A stretch of 64,000 nt of DNA from contig OZ038485.1 in NCBI GenBank assembly GCA_964036315.1, forward strand, positions 100,695,102 through 100,759,101. Reading direction: 5' to 3'. The DNA comes from Acanthosepion esculentum. Its lineage: Eukaryota; Mollusca; Cephalopoda; Sepiida; Sepiidae. The notes under the pieces are model-generated. The model made no database searches. It was not told where the DNA came from and worked only from the letters and a program-made list of their open reading frames with translations. Below are positions 31,976 through 46,277 of this stretch, one piece after another (within the stretch, counting starts at the first letter, position 1; every line of letters begins with the position of its first letter). Made by a program: the position numbers and the translations under genes.

Positions 31976-32230
31976 GCAACATCAAGCCCACCACTCGTCA
32001 GTTATTCTGATTCTAAAAACAATTCTTACAAGATCCATTGTTCCAAATGAACGCTTGCCGCGTTCTTTCTGCTCATGGTTTTCCATTTCTTGTGGCATCG
32101 GACATCTGTACCACTCGAAAAACGTCCAAATCCTCAACATGTTCAACATAAGACAGGATAATAGGGCTGGCGATTTACTAGACCCTTTATCAATCTTGGC
32201 GACAAAATTGGACGTTCATCCGCAGCCCTA

Positions 32231-32648
32231 GATTTCTTTCGTCTATTTTCTGCGAACGATACAACATGAACACGTAAAACTAGGAATGTTGCTGTTGGTT
32301 AGCGTCTTCATTTGTCAGCCGACAAGAAAGACGCAGATCCTAGTTAAAATATACGTTAAAAATAAAATCATACACTAAATGATTATACAGGAATTTGGGT
32401 TTACTAAGAGAATATAGTTTCTACAGGGATTCTTCTAACCAACAACAACACTCCTTGGAAGTATAAGTCCGACTTCTTTGTGTATTCCTTGTCTCGGTGA
32501 AAAAGGATACAGCCGTGTCCGAAAAATCGGACTTTAAAACATTTATCATCATGATTCAATTTAGTCTAATATATAATAAATATAAACAATCTTATTGTCA
32601 ATATTATCATTTTATTGGCTTTTTATACCTCAAATTACATTAATCGGA

Positions 32649-32653
<5 letters not shown>
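32231..32653. other. Unannotated stretch
   Basis: No gene or repeat was recognised. Confidence 0.4.
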
Positions 32654-32691
<38 letters not shown>

Positions 32692-32700
32692 CAACACACA

Positions 32701-32737
<37 letters not shown>
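32654..32737. repeat. (AC)n-(AT)n compound microsatellite
   Basis: AC units with interruptions occupy 32654-32700 and AT units occupy 32704-32737. Confidence 0.95.
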
Positions 32738-32739
<2 letters not shown>

Positions 32740-32864
32740 ATGGTGCATCAATAAGTCTGTATGTAAATTTTGATCTTCATTTTTTCTGTATAATTTTGTT
32801 TGATCCTAGTAATTAATATTCACTCTTGAATTAATCTCATTGACAATAACTATTCTTCTTCTAT

Positions 32865-33077
32865 GCGCCGTGTCAGGGCGATCATGGCTCGCCACAACTT
32901 CCTGCTGTTTGTGGCTATTTTCCTACTCCTCCTAGTACTTGGTCTACTATGTATTGTACACAAGCTTGTTATGTAAGTTACTCCATATTTCTCCACATGC
33001 ATTTACTGTCCCGTGAGTGTTCAATTTTTCAAGCCATCTTTCCTCTTTATGCATCCCAGGCATTTCAGCTGCCACTT
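32865..33077 (+). repeat. Dispersed repeat family F, copy 2: left flank of the satellite
   Basis: GGCGATCATGGCTCGCCACA then ACTTCCTG and, about 60 bases on, TATTGTACACAAGC align with the right flank at 63899-64000 (TATTCGTACAAGC at its end) in the same orientation. The last bases before the array (CTTTTCTCCACCTCC) already resemble the satellite monomer. Confidence 0.7.
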
Positions 33078-33098
33078 TCTTTTCTCCACCTCCAAACT

Positions 33099-36000
33099 TC
33101 TACGACCCCACTTTTAATTTCTTTTCTCATATTCCACCAATTCATTTTACATCTACTAACCCACTTTTCATTTCTTTTCTCATACTCCACCCATTGATTT
33201 TACATCTACGACCCCACTTTTCATTTCTTTTCTCATATTCCACCAATTCATTTTACATCTACTAACCCACTTTTCTTTTATTTTCTCATACTCCACCCAT
33301 TGATTTTACATCTACGACCCCACTTTTCATTTCTTTTCTCATAATCCACCAATTCATTTTACATCTACTAACACACTTTTCTTTTATTTTCTCATACTCC
33401 ACCCATTGATTTTACATCTACGACCCCACTTTTCATTTCTTTTCTCATATTCCGCCAATTCATTTTACATCTACTAACCACTTTTCATTTCTTTTCTCAT
33501 ACTCCACCCATTGATTTTACATCTACGACCCCACTTTTCATTTCTTTTCTCATATTCCACCAATTCATTTTACATCTACTAACCCACTTTTCTTTTATTT
33601 TCTCATACTCCTCCAATTGATTTTACATCTACGACCCCACTTTTCATTTCTTTTCTCATATTCCACCAATTCATTTTACATCTACTAACCCACTTTTCAT
33701 TTCTTTTCTCATACTCCACCCATTGATTTTACATCTACGACCCCACTTTTCATTTCTTTTCTCATATTCCACCAATTCATTTTACATCTACTAACCCACT
33801 TTTCTTTTATTTTCTCATACTCCTCCAATTGATTTTACATCTACGACCCCACTTTTTCTTTCTTTTCTCATATTCCACCAATTCATTTTACATCTACTAA
33901 CCCACTTTTCATTTCTTTTCTCATACTCCACCCATTGATTTTACAACTACGACCCCACTTTTCATTTCTTTTCTCAAATTCCACCAATTCATTTTACATC
34001 TACTAACCCACTTTTCTTTTATTTTCTCATACTCCTCCAATTGATTGTACATCTACGACCCCACTTTTCATTTCTTTTCTCATATTCCACCAATTCATTT
34101 TACATCTACTAACCCACTTTTCATTTCTTTTCTCATACTCCACCCATTGATTTTACATCTACGACCCCACATTTCATTTCTTTTCTCATATTCCAGCAAT
34201 TCATTTTACATCTACTAACCCACTTTTCATTTCTTTTCTCATACTCCTCCAATTGATTTTACATCTACGACCCCACTTTTCATTTCTTTTCTCATATTCC
34301 ACCAATTCATTTTACATCTACTAACCCACTTTTCTTTTATTTTCTCATACTCCACCCATTGATTTTACATCTACGACCCCACTTTTCATTTCTTTTCTCA
34401 TATTCCACCAATTCATTTTACATCTACTAACCCACTTTTCATTTCTTTTGTCATACTCCACCCATTGATTTACATCTACGACCCCACTTTTCATTTCTTT
34501 TCTCATATTCCACCAATTCATTTTACATCTACTAACCCAATTTTCTTTTATTTTCTCATACTCCACCCATTGATTTTACATCTACGACCCCATTTTTCAT
34601 TTCTTTTCTCATATTCCACCAATTCATTTTACATCTACTAACCCACTTTTCTTTTATTTTCTCATACTCCACCCATTGATTTTACATCTACGACCTCACT
34701 TTTCATTTCTTTTCTCATATTCCACCAATTCATTTTACATCTACTAACACACTTTTCTTTTATTTTCTCATACTCCACCCATTGATTTTACATCTACGAC
34801 CCCACTTTTCATTTCTTTTCTCATATTCCACCAATTCATTTTACATCTACTAACCACTTTTCATTTCTTTTCTCATACTCCACCCAATGATTTTACATCT
34901 ACGACCCCACTTTTCATTTCTTTTCTCATATTCCACCAATTCATTTTACATCTACTAACCCACTTTTCTTTTATTTTCTCATACTCCTCCAATTGATTTT
35001 ACATCTACGACCCCACTTTTCATTTCTTTTCTCATATTCCACCAATTCATTTTACATCTACTAACCCACTTTTCATTTCTTTTCTCATACTCCACCCATT
35101 GATTTTACATCTACGACCCCACTTTTCATTTCTTTTCTCATATTCCACCAATTCATTTTACATCTACTAACCCACTTTTCTTTTATTTTCTCATACTCCT
35201 CCAATTGATTTTACATCTACGACCCCACTTTTCATTTCTTTTCTCATATTCCACCAATTCATTTTACATCTACTAACCCACTTTTCTTTTATTTTCTCAT
35301 ACTCCACCCATTGATTTTACATCTACGACCCCACTTTTCATTTATTTTCTCATATTCCACCAGTTCATTTTACATCTACTAACCCACTTTTCATTTCTTT
35401 TGTCATACTCCACCCATTGATTTACATCTACGACCCCACTTTTCATTTCTTTTCTCATATTCCACCAATTCATTTTACATCTACTAACCCACTTTTCTTT
35501 TATTTTCTCATACTCCTCCAATTGATTTTACATCTACGACCCCACTTTTCATTTCTTTTCTCATATTCCACCAATTCATTTTACATCTACTAACCCACTT
35601 TTCATTTCTTTTCTCATACACCACCCATTGACTTTACATCTACGACCCCACTTTTCATTTCTTTTCTCATATTCCACCAATTCATTTTACATCTACTAAC
35701 CCACTTTTCTATTATTTTCTCATACTCCACCCATTGATTTTACATCTACGACCCCACTTTTCATTTCTTTTCTCATATTCCACCAATTCATTTTACATCT
35801 ACTAACCCACTTTTCATTTCTTTTCTCATACTCAACCCATTGATTTTACATCTAGGACCCCACTTTTCATTTCTTTTCTCATATTCCACCAATTCATTTT
35901 ACATCTACTAACCCACTTTTCATTTCTTTTCTCATACTCCACCCATTGATTTTACATCTACGACCCCACTTTTAATTTCTATTCTCATATTACAACAATT

Positions 36001-39000
36001 CATTTTACATCTACTAACCCACTTTTCATTTCTTTTCTCATACTCCATCCATTGATTTTACATCTACGACCCCACTTTTCATTTCTTTTCTCATATTCCA
36101 CCAATTCATTTTACATCTACTATCCCACTTTTCATTTCTTTTCTCATACTCCACCCATTGATTTTATATCTACGACCCCATTTTTCATTTCTTTTCTCAT
36201 ATCCCACCAATTCATTTTACATCTACTAACCCACTTTTCTTTTATTTTCTCATACTCCTCCAATTGATTTTACATCTACGACCCCACTTTTCATTTCTTT
36301 TCTCATATTCCACAAATTCATTTTACATCTACTAACCCACTTTTCATTTCTTTTCTCATACTCCACCCATTGATTTTACATCTACGACCCCACTTTTCAT
36401 TTCTTTTCTCATATTCCACCAATTCATTTTACATCTACTAACCCACTTTTCTATTATTTTCTCATACTCCACCCATTGATTTTACATCTACAACCCCACT
36501 TTTCATTTCTTTTCTCATATTCCACCAATTCATTTTACATCTACTAACCCACTTTTCATTTCTTTTCTCATACTCAACCCATTGATTTTACATCTAGGAC
36601 CCCACTTTTCATTTCTTTTCTCATATTCCACCAATTCATTTTACATCTACTAACCCACTTTTCATTTCTTTTCTCATACTCCACCCATTGATTTTACATC
36701 TACGACCCCACTTTTAATTTCTAATCTCATATTACACCAATTCATTTTACATCTACTAACCCACTTTTCTTTTATTTTCTCAAACTCCTCCAATTGATTT
36801 TACATCTACGACCCCACTTTTCATTTCTTTTCTCATATTCCACCAATTCATTTTACATCTACTAACCCACTTTTCATTTCTTTTCTCATACTCCACCCAT
36901 TGATTTTACATCTACGACCCCACTTTTCATTTCTTTTCTCATATTCCACCAATTCATTTTACATCTACTAACCACTTTTCTTTTATTTTCTCATACTCCC
37001 TCAATTGATTTTACATCTACGACCCCACTTTTCATTTCTTTTCTCATATTCCACCAATTCATTTTACATCTACTGACCCACTTTTCTTTTATTTTCTCAT
37101 ACTCCTCCAATTGATTTTACATCTACGACCCCACTTTTCATTTCTTTTCTCATATTCCACCAGTTCATTTTACATCTACTAACCCACTTTTCATTTCTTT
37201 TCTCATACTCCACCCATTGATTTTACATCTACGACCCAACTTTTCATTTCTTTTCTCATATTCCACCAATTCATTTTACATCTACTAACCCACTTTTCTA
37301 TTATTTTCTCATACTACACCCATTGATTTTACATCTACGACCCCACTTTTCATTTCTTTTCTCATATTCCACCAATTCATTTTACATCTACTAACCCACT
37401 TTTCATTTCTTTTCTCATACTCCACCCATTGATTTTACATCTAGGACCCCACTTTTCATTTCTTTTCTCATATTCCACCAATTCATTTTACATCTACTAA
37501 ACCACTTTTCATTTCTTTTCTCATACTCCACCCATTGATTTTACATCTACGACCCCACTTTTAATTTCTATTCTCATATTACACCAATTCATTTTACATC
37601 TACTAACCCACTTTTCTTTTATTTTCTCATACTCCCTCAATTGATTTTACATCTACGACCCCACTTTTCATTTCTTTTCTCATATTCCACCAATTCATTT
37701 TACATCTACTAACCCACTTTTCTTTTATTTTCTCATACTCCTCCAATTGATTTTACATCTACGACCCCACTTTTCATTTCTTTTCTCATATTCCACCAAT
37801 TCATTTTACATCTACTAACCCACTTTTCATTTCTTTTCTCATACTCCACCCATTGATTTTACATCTACGACCCCACTTTTCATTTATTTTCTCATATTCC
37901 ACCAATTCATTTTACATCTACTATCCCACTTTTCGTTTCTTTTCTCATAATCCACCCATTGATTTTACATCTACGACCCCACTTTTCATTTCTTTTCTCA
38001 TATTCCACCAATTCATTTTACATCTACTAACCCACTTTTCTTTATTTTCTCATACTCCCTCAATTGATTTTACATCTACGACCCCACTTTTCATTTTTTT
38101 CTCATATTCCACCAATTAATTTTACATCTACTAACCCACTTTTCTTTTATTTTCTCATACTCCTCCAATTGATTTTACATCTACGACCCCACTTTTCATT
38201 TCTTTTCTCATATTCCACCAATTCATTTTACATCTACTAACCCAGTTTTCATTTCTTTTCTCATACTCCACCCATTGATTTTACATCTACGACGCCACTT
38301 TTCATTTCTTTTCTCATATTCCACCAATTCATTTTACATCTACTAACCCACTTTTCTATTATTTTCTCATACACCACCCATTGATTTTACATCTACGACC
38401 CCACTTTTCATTTCTTTTCTCATATTCCACCAATTCATTTTACATCTACTAACCCACTTTTCATTTCTTTTCTCATACTCAACCCATTGATTTTACATCT
38501 ACGACCCCACTTTTCATTTCTTTTCTCATATTCCACCAATTCATTTTACATCTACTAACACACTTTTCATTTCTTTTCTCATATTCCACCAATTCATTTT
38601 ACATCTACTAACCCACTTTTCATTTCTTTTCTCATACTCAACCCATTGATTTTACATCTACGACCCCACTTTTCATTTCTTTTCTCATATTCCACCAATT
38701 CATTTTACATCTACTAACACACTTTTCATTTCTTTTCTCATACTCCACCCATTGATTTTACATCTACGACCCCACTTTTCATTTCTTTTCTCATATTCCA
38801 CCAATTCATTTTACATCTACTAACCCACTTTTCATTTCTTTTCTCATACTCCACCCATTGATTTTACATCTACGACCCCACTTTTCATTTCTTTTCTCAT
38901 ATTCCACCAATTCATTTTACATCTACTAACCCACTTTTCTTTTATTTTCTCATACTCCACCCATTGATTTTACATCTACGACCCCACTTTTCATTTCTTT

Positions 39001-42000
39001 TCTCATATCTCACCAATTCATTTTACATCTACTAACCCACTTTTCATTTCTTTTCTCATACTCCACCCATTGATTTTACATCTACGACCCCATTTTTCAT
39101 TTCTTTTCTCATATTCCACCAATTTATTTTACATCTACTAACACACTTTTCTTTTGTTTTATCATACTCCACCCATTGATTTTACATCTACGACCCCACT
39201 TTTCATTTCTTTTCTCATATTCCACCAATTCATTTTACATCTACTAACCCACTTTTTATTTCTTTTCTCATACTCCACCCATTGATTTTACATCTACGAC
39301 CCCACTTTTCATTTCTTTTCTCATATTCCACCAATTCATTTTACATCTACTAACCCACTTTTCATTTCTTTTCTCATACTCCACCCATTGATTTTACATC
39401 TACGACCCCACTTTTCATTTCTTTTCTCATATTCCACCAATTCATTTTACATCGACTAACCCACTTTTCATTTCTTTTCTCATAATCCACGCATTGATTT
39501 TACATCTACGACCCCACTTTTCATTTCTTTTCTCATATTCCACCAATTCATTTTACATCTACTAACCCACTTATCATTTCTTTTCTCATACTCCACCCAT
39601 TGATTTTACATCTACGACCCCACTTTTCATTTCTTTTCTCATATTCCACCAATTCATTTTACATCTACTAACCCACTTTTCTTTTATTTTCTCATACACC
39701 ACCCATTGATTTTACATCTACGACCCCACTTTTCATTTCTTTTCTCATATTCCACCAATTCATTTTACATCTACTAACCCACTTTTCTTTTATTTTCTCA
39801 TACTCCACCCATTGATTTTACATCAACGACCCCACTTTTCATTTCTTTTCTCATATTCCACCAATTCATTTTACATCTACTAACCCACTTTTCATTTCTT
39901 TTCTCGTACTCCACCCATTGATTTTACATCTACGACCCCACTTTTCATTTCTTTTCTCATATTCCAGCAATTCATTTTACATCTACTAACCCACTTTTCA
40001 TTTCTTTTCTCATACTCCACCCATTGATTTTACATCTACGACCCCACTTTTCATTTCTTTTCTCATATTCCACCAATTCATTTTACATCTACTAACCCAC
40101 TTTTCTTTTATTTTCTCATACTCCTCCAATTGATTTTACATCTACGACCCCACTTTTCATTTCTTTTCTCATACTCCACCCATTGATTTTACATCTACGA
40201 CCCCACTTTTCATTTCTTTTCTCATATTCCACCAATTCATTTTACATCTACTAACCCACTTTTCTTTTATTTTCTCAAACTCCTCCAATTGATTTTACAT
40301 CTACGACCCCACTTTTCATTTCTTTTCTCATATTCCACCAATTCATTTTACATCTACTAACCCACTTTTCATTTCTTTTCTCATACTCCACCCATTGATT
40401 TTACATCTACGACCCCACTTTTCATTTCTTTTCTCATATTCCACCAATTCATTTTACATCTACTAACCACTTTTCTTTTATTTTCTCATACTCCCTCAAT
40501 TGATTTTACATCTACGACCCCACTTTTCATTTCTTTTCTCATATTCCACCAATTCATTTTACATCTACTGACCCACTTTTCTTTTATTTTCTCATACTCC
40601 TCCAATTGATTTTACATCTACGACCCCACTTTTCATTTCTTTTCTCATATTCCACCAGTTCATTTTACATCTACTAACCCACTTTTCATTTCTTTTCTCA
40701 TACTCCACCCATTGATTTTACATCTACGACCCAACTTTTCATTTCTTTTCTCATATTCCACCAATTCATTTTACATCTACTAACCCACTTTTCTATTATT
40801 TTCTCATACTACACCCATTGATTTTACATCTACGACCCCACTTTTCATTTCTTTTCTCATATTCCACCAATTCATTTTACATCTACTAACCCACTTTTCA
40901 TTTCTTTTCTCATACTCCACCCATTGATTTTACATCTAGGACCCCACTTTTCATTTCTTTTCTCATATTCCACCAATTCATTTTACATCTACTAAACCAC
41001 TTTTCATTTCTTTTCTCATACTCCACCCATTGATTTTACATCTACGACCCCACTTTTAATTTCTATTCTCATATTACACCAATTCATTTTACATCTACTA
41101 ACCCACTTTTCTTTTATTTTCTCATACTCCCTCAATTGATTTTACATCTACGACCCCACTTTTCATTTCTTTTCTCATATTCCACCAATTCATTTTACAT
41201 CTACTAACCCACTTTTCTTTTATTTTCTCATACTCCTCCAATTGATTTTACATCTACGACCCCACTTTTCATTTCTTTTCTCATATTCCACCAATTCATT
41301 TTACATCTACTAACCCACTTTTCATTTCTTTTCTCATACTCCACCCATTGATTTTACATCTACGACCCCACTTTTCATTTCTTTTCTCATATTCCACCAA
41401 TTCATTTTACATCTACTAACCCACTTTTCGTTTGTTTTATCATACTCCACCCATTGATTTTACATCTACGACCCCACTTTTCATTTCTTTTCTCATATTC
41501 CACCAATTCATTTTACATCTACTAACCCACTTTTCATTTTTTTTCTCATATTCCACAAATTCATTTTACATCTACTAACCCACTTTTCATTTCTTTTCTC
41601 ATATTCCACCAATTCATTTTACATCTACTAACCCACTTTTCATTTCTTTTCTCATACTCCACCCATTGATTTTACATCTACGACCCCACTTTTCATTTCT
41701 TTTCTCATATTCCACCAATTCATTTTACATCTACTAACCCACTTTTCTTTATTTTCTCATACTCCCTCAATTGATTTTACATCTACGACCCCACTTTTCA
41801 TTTCTTTTCTCATATTCCACCAATTCATTTTACATCTACTAACCCACTTTTCGTTTGTTTTATCATACTCCACCCATTGATTTTACATCTACGACCCCAC
41901 TTTTCATTTCTTTTCTCATATTCCACCAATTCATTTTACATCTACTAACCCACTTTTCATTTTTTTTCTCATATTCCACAAATTCATTTTACATCTACTA

Positions 42001-45000
42001 ACCCACTTTTCATTTCTTTTCTCATATTCCACCAATTCATTTTACATCTACTAACCCACTTTTCATTTCTTTTCTCATACTCCACCCATTGATTTTACAT
42101 CTACGACCCCACTTTTCATTTTTTTCTCATATTCCACCAATTAATTTTACATCTACTAACCCACTTTTCTTTTATTTTCTCATACTCCTCCAATTGATTT
42201 TACATCTACGACCCCACTTTTCATTTCTTTTCTCATATTCCACCAATTCATTTTACATCTACTAACCCAGTTTTCATTTCTTTTCTCATACTCCACCCAT
42301 TGATTTTACATCTACGACCCCACTTTTCATTTCTTTTCTCATATTCCACAAATTCATTTTACATCTACTAACCCACTTTTCATTTCTTTTCTCATATTCC
42401 ACCAATTCATTTTACATCTACTAACCCACTTTTCATTTCTTTTCTCATACTCCACCCATTGATTTTACATCTACGACCCCACTTTTCATTTCTTTTCTCA
42501 TATTCCACAAATTCATTTTACATCTACTAACCCACTTTTCATTTCTTTTCTCATATTCCACCAATTCATTTTACATCTACTAACCCACTTTTCATTTCTT
42601 TTCTCATACTCCACCGATTGATTTTACATCTACGACCCCACTTTTCATTTCTTTTCTCATATTCCACCAATTCATTTTACATCTACTAACCCACTTTTCT
42701 TTATTTTCTCATACTCCCTCAATTGATTTTACATTTATGACCCCACTTTTCATTTTTTTCTCATATTCCACCAATTAATTTTACATCTACTAACCCACTT
42801 TTCTTTTATTTTCTCATACTCCTCCAATTGATTTTACATCTACGACCCCACTTTTCATTTCTTTTCTCATATTCCACCAATTCATTTTACATCTACTAAC
42901 CCAGTTTTCATTTCTTTTCTCATACTCCACCCATTGATTTTACATCTACGACGCCACTTTTCATTTCTTTTCTCATATTCCACCAATTCATTTTACATCT
43001 ACTAACCCACTTTTCTATTATTTTCTCATACACCACCCATTGATTTTACATCTACGACCCCACTTTTCATTTCTTTTCTCATATTCCACCAATTCATTTT
43101 ACATCTACTAACCCACTTTTCATTTCTTTTCTCATACTCAACCCATTGATTTTACATCTACGACCCCACTTTTCATTTCTTTTCTCATATTCCACCAATT
43201 CATTTTACATCTACTAACACACTTTTCATTTCTTTTCTCATACTCCACCCATTGATTTTACATCTACGACCCCACTTTTCATTTCTTTTCTCATATTCCA
43301 CCAATTCATTTTACATCTACTAACCCACTTTTCATTTCTTTTCTCATACTCCACCCATTGATTTTACATCTACGACCCCACTTTTCATTTCTTTTCTCAT
43401 ATTCCACCAATTCATTTTACATCTACTAACCCACTTTTCTTTTATTTTATCATACTCCACCCATTGATTTTACATCTACGACCCCACTTTTCATTTCTTT
43501 TCTCATATCTCACCAATTCATTTTACATCTACTAACCCACTTTTCATTTCTTTTCTCATACTCCACCCATTGATTTTACATCTACGACCCCATTTTTCAT
43601 TTCTTTTCTCATATTCCACCAATTTATTTTACATCTACTAACACACTTTTCTTTTGTTTTATCATACTCCACCCATTGATTTTACATCTACGACCCCACT
43701 TTTCATTTCTTTTCTCATATTCCACCAATTCATTTTACATCTACTAACCCACTTTTTATTTCTTTTCTCATACTCCACCCATTGATTTTACATCTACGAC
43801 CCCACTTTTCATTTCTTTTCTCATATTCCACCAATTCATTTTACATCTACTAACCCACTTTTCATTTCTTTTCTCATACTCCACCCATTGATTTTACATC
43901 TACGACCCCACTTTTCATTTCTTTTCTCATATTCCACCAATTCATTTTACATCGACTAACCCACTTTTCATTTCTTTTCTCATAATCCACGCATTGATTT
44001 TACATCTACGACCCCACTTTTCATTTCTTTTCTCATATTCCACCAATTCATTTTACATCTACTAACCCACTTATCATTTCTTTTCTCATACTCCACCCAT
44101 TGATTTTACATCTACGACCCCACTTTTCATTTCTTTTCTCATATTCCACCAATTCATTTTACATCTACTAACCCACTTTTCTTTTATTTTCTCATACACC
44201 ACCCATTGATTTTACATCTACGACCCCACTTTTCATTTCTTTTCTCATATTCCACCAATTCATTTTACATCTACTAACCCACTTTTCTTTTATTTTCTCA
44301 TACTCCACCCATTGATTTTACATCAACGACCCCACTTTTCATTTCTTTTCTCATATTCCACCAATTCATTTTACATCTACTAACCCACTTTTCATTTCTT
44401 TTCTCGTACTCCACCCATTGATTTTACATCTACGACCCCACTTTTCATTTCTTTTCTCATATTCCAGCAATTCATTTTACATCTACTAACCCACTTTTCA
44501 TTTCTTTTCTCATACTCCACCCATTGATTTTACATCTACGACCCCACTTTTCATTTCTTTTCTCATATTCCACCAATTCATTTTACATCTACTAACCCAC
44601 TTTTCTTTTATTTTCTCATACTCCTCCAATTGATTTTACATCTACGACCCCACTTTTCATTTCTTTTCTCATACTCCACCCATTGATTTTACATCTACGA
44701 CCCCACTTTTCATTTCTTTTCTCATATTCCACCAATTCATTTTACATCTACTAACCCACTTTTCTTTTATTTTCTCATACTCCTCCAATTGATTTTACAT
44801 CTACGACCCCACTTTTCATTTCTTTTCTCATATTCCACCAATTCATTTTACATCTACTAACCCACTTTTCATTTCTTTTCTCATACTCCACCCATTGATT
44901 TTACATCTACGACCCCACTTTTCATTTCTTTTCTCATATTCCACCAATTCATTTTACATCTACTAAACCACTTTTCTATTATTTTCTCATACTCCACCCA

Positions 45001-46277
45001 TTGATTTTACATCTACGACCCCACTTTTCATTTCTTTTCTCATATTCCACCAATTCATTTTACATCTACTAACCCACTTTTCATTTCTTTTCTCATACTC
45101 CACCCATTGATTTTACATCTAGGACCCCACTTTTCATTTCTTTTCTCATATTCCACCAATTCATTTTACATCTACTAAACCACGTTTCATTTCTTTTCTC
45201 ATACTCCACCCATTGATTTTACATCTACGACCCCACTTTTCATTTCTATTCTCATATTATACCAATTCATTTTACATCTACTAACCCACTTTTCATTTCT
45301 TTTCTCATACTCCACCCATTGATTTTACATCTACGACCCCACTTTTCATTTCTTTTCTCATATTCCACCAATTCATTTTACATCTACTAACCCACTTTTC
45401 TTTTATTTTCTCATACTCCACCCATTGATTTTACATCTACGACCCCACTTTTCATTTCTTTTCTCATATTCCACCAATTCATTTTACATCTACTAACCCA
45501 CTTTTCATTTCTTTTCTCATAATCCACCCATTGATTTTACATCTACGACCCCATTTTTCATTTCCTTTCTCATATTCCACCAATTCATTTTACATCTACT
45601 AACCCACTTTTCGTTTGTTTTATCATACTCCACCCATTGATTTTACATCTACGACCCCACTTTTCATTTCTTTTCTCATATTCCACCAATTCATTTTACA
45701 TCTACTAACCCACTTTTCATTTCTTTTCTCATACTCCACCCATTGATTTTACATCTACGACCCCACTTTTCATTTTTTTTTCTCATATTCCACCAATTCA
45801 TTTTACATCTACTAACCCACTTTTCATTTCTTTTCTCATATTCTACCCATTGATTTTACATCTACGACCCCACTTTTCATTTCTTTTCTCATATTCCACC
45901 AATTCATTTTACATCTACTAACCCACTTTTCATTTCTTTTCTCATACTCCACCCATTGATTTTACATCTACGACCCCACATTTCATTTCTTTTCTCATAT
46001 TCCACCAATTCATTTTACATCTACTAACCCACTTTTCATTTCTTTTCTCATATTCCACCAATTCATTTTACATATACTAACCCACTTTTCATTTCTTTTC
46101 TCATACTCCACCCATTGATTTTACATCTACGACCCCACTTTTCATTTCTTTTCTCATATTCCACCAATTCATTTTACATCTACTAACCCACTTTTCTTTT
46201 ATTTTCTCATACACCACCCATTGATTTTACATCTACGACCCCACTTTTCATTTTTTTCTCATATTCCACCAATTCAT
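33099..46277. repeat. Satellite domain 1: dimeric (106 bp) and tetrameric (212 bp) higher-order repeats
   Basis: Monomer A (TATTCCACCAATTCATTTTA then CATCTACTAACCC) alternates with monomer B (TACTCCACCCATTGATTTTA then CATCTACGACCCC). Linkers are either CATTTCTTTTCTCA or CTTTTATTTTCTCA. In many stretches (for example 33430-34130) a second B variant with CTCCTCCAATTG alternates with the first, making a 212-bp unit. Confidence 0.93.
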
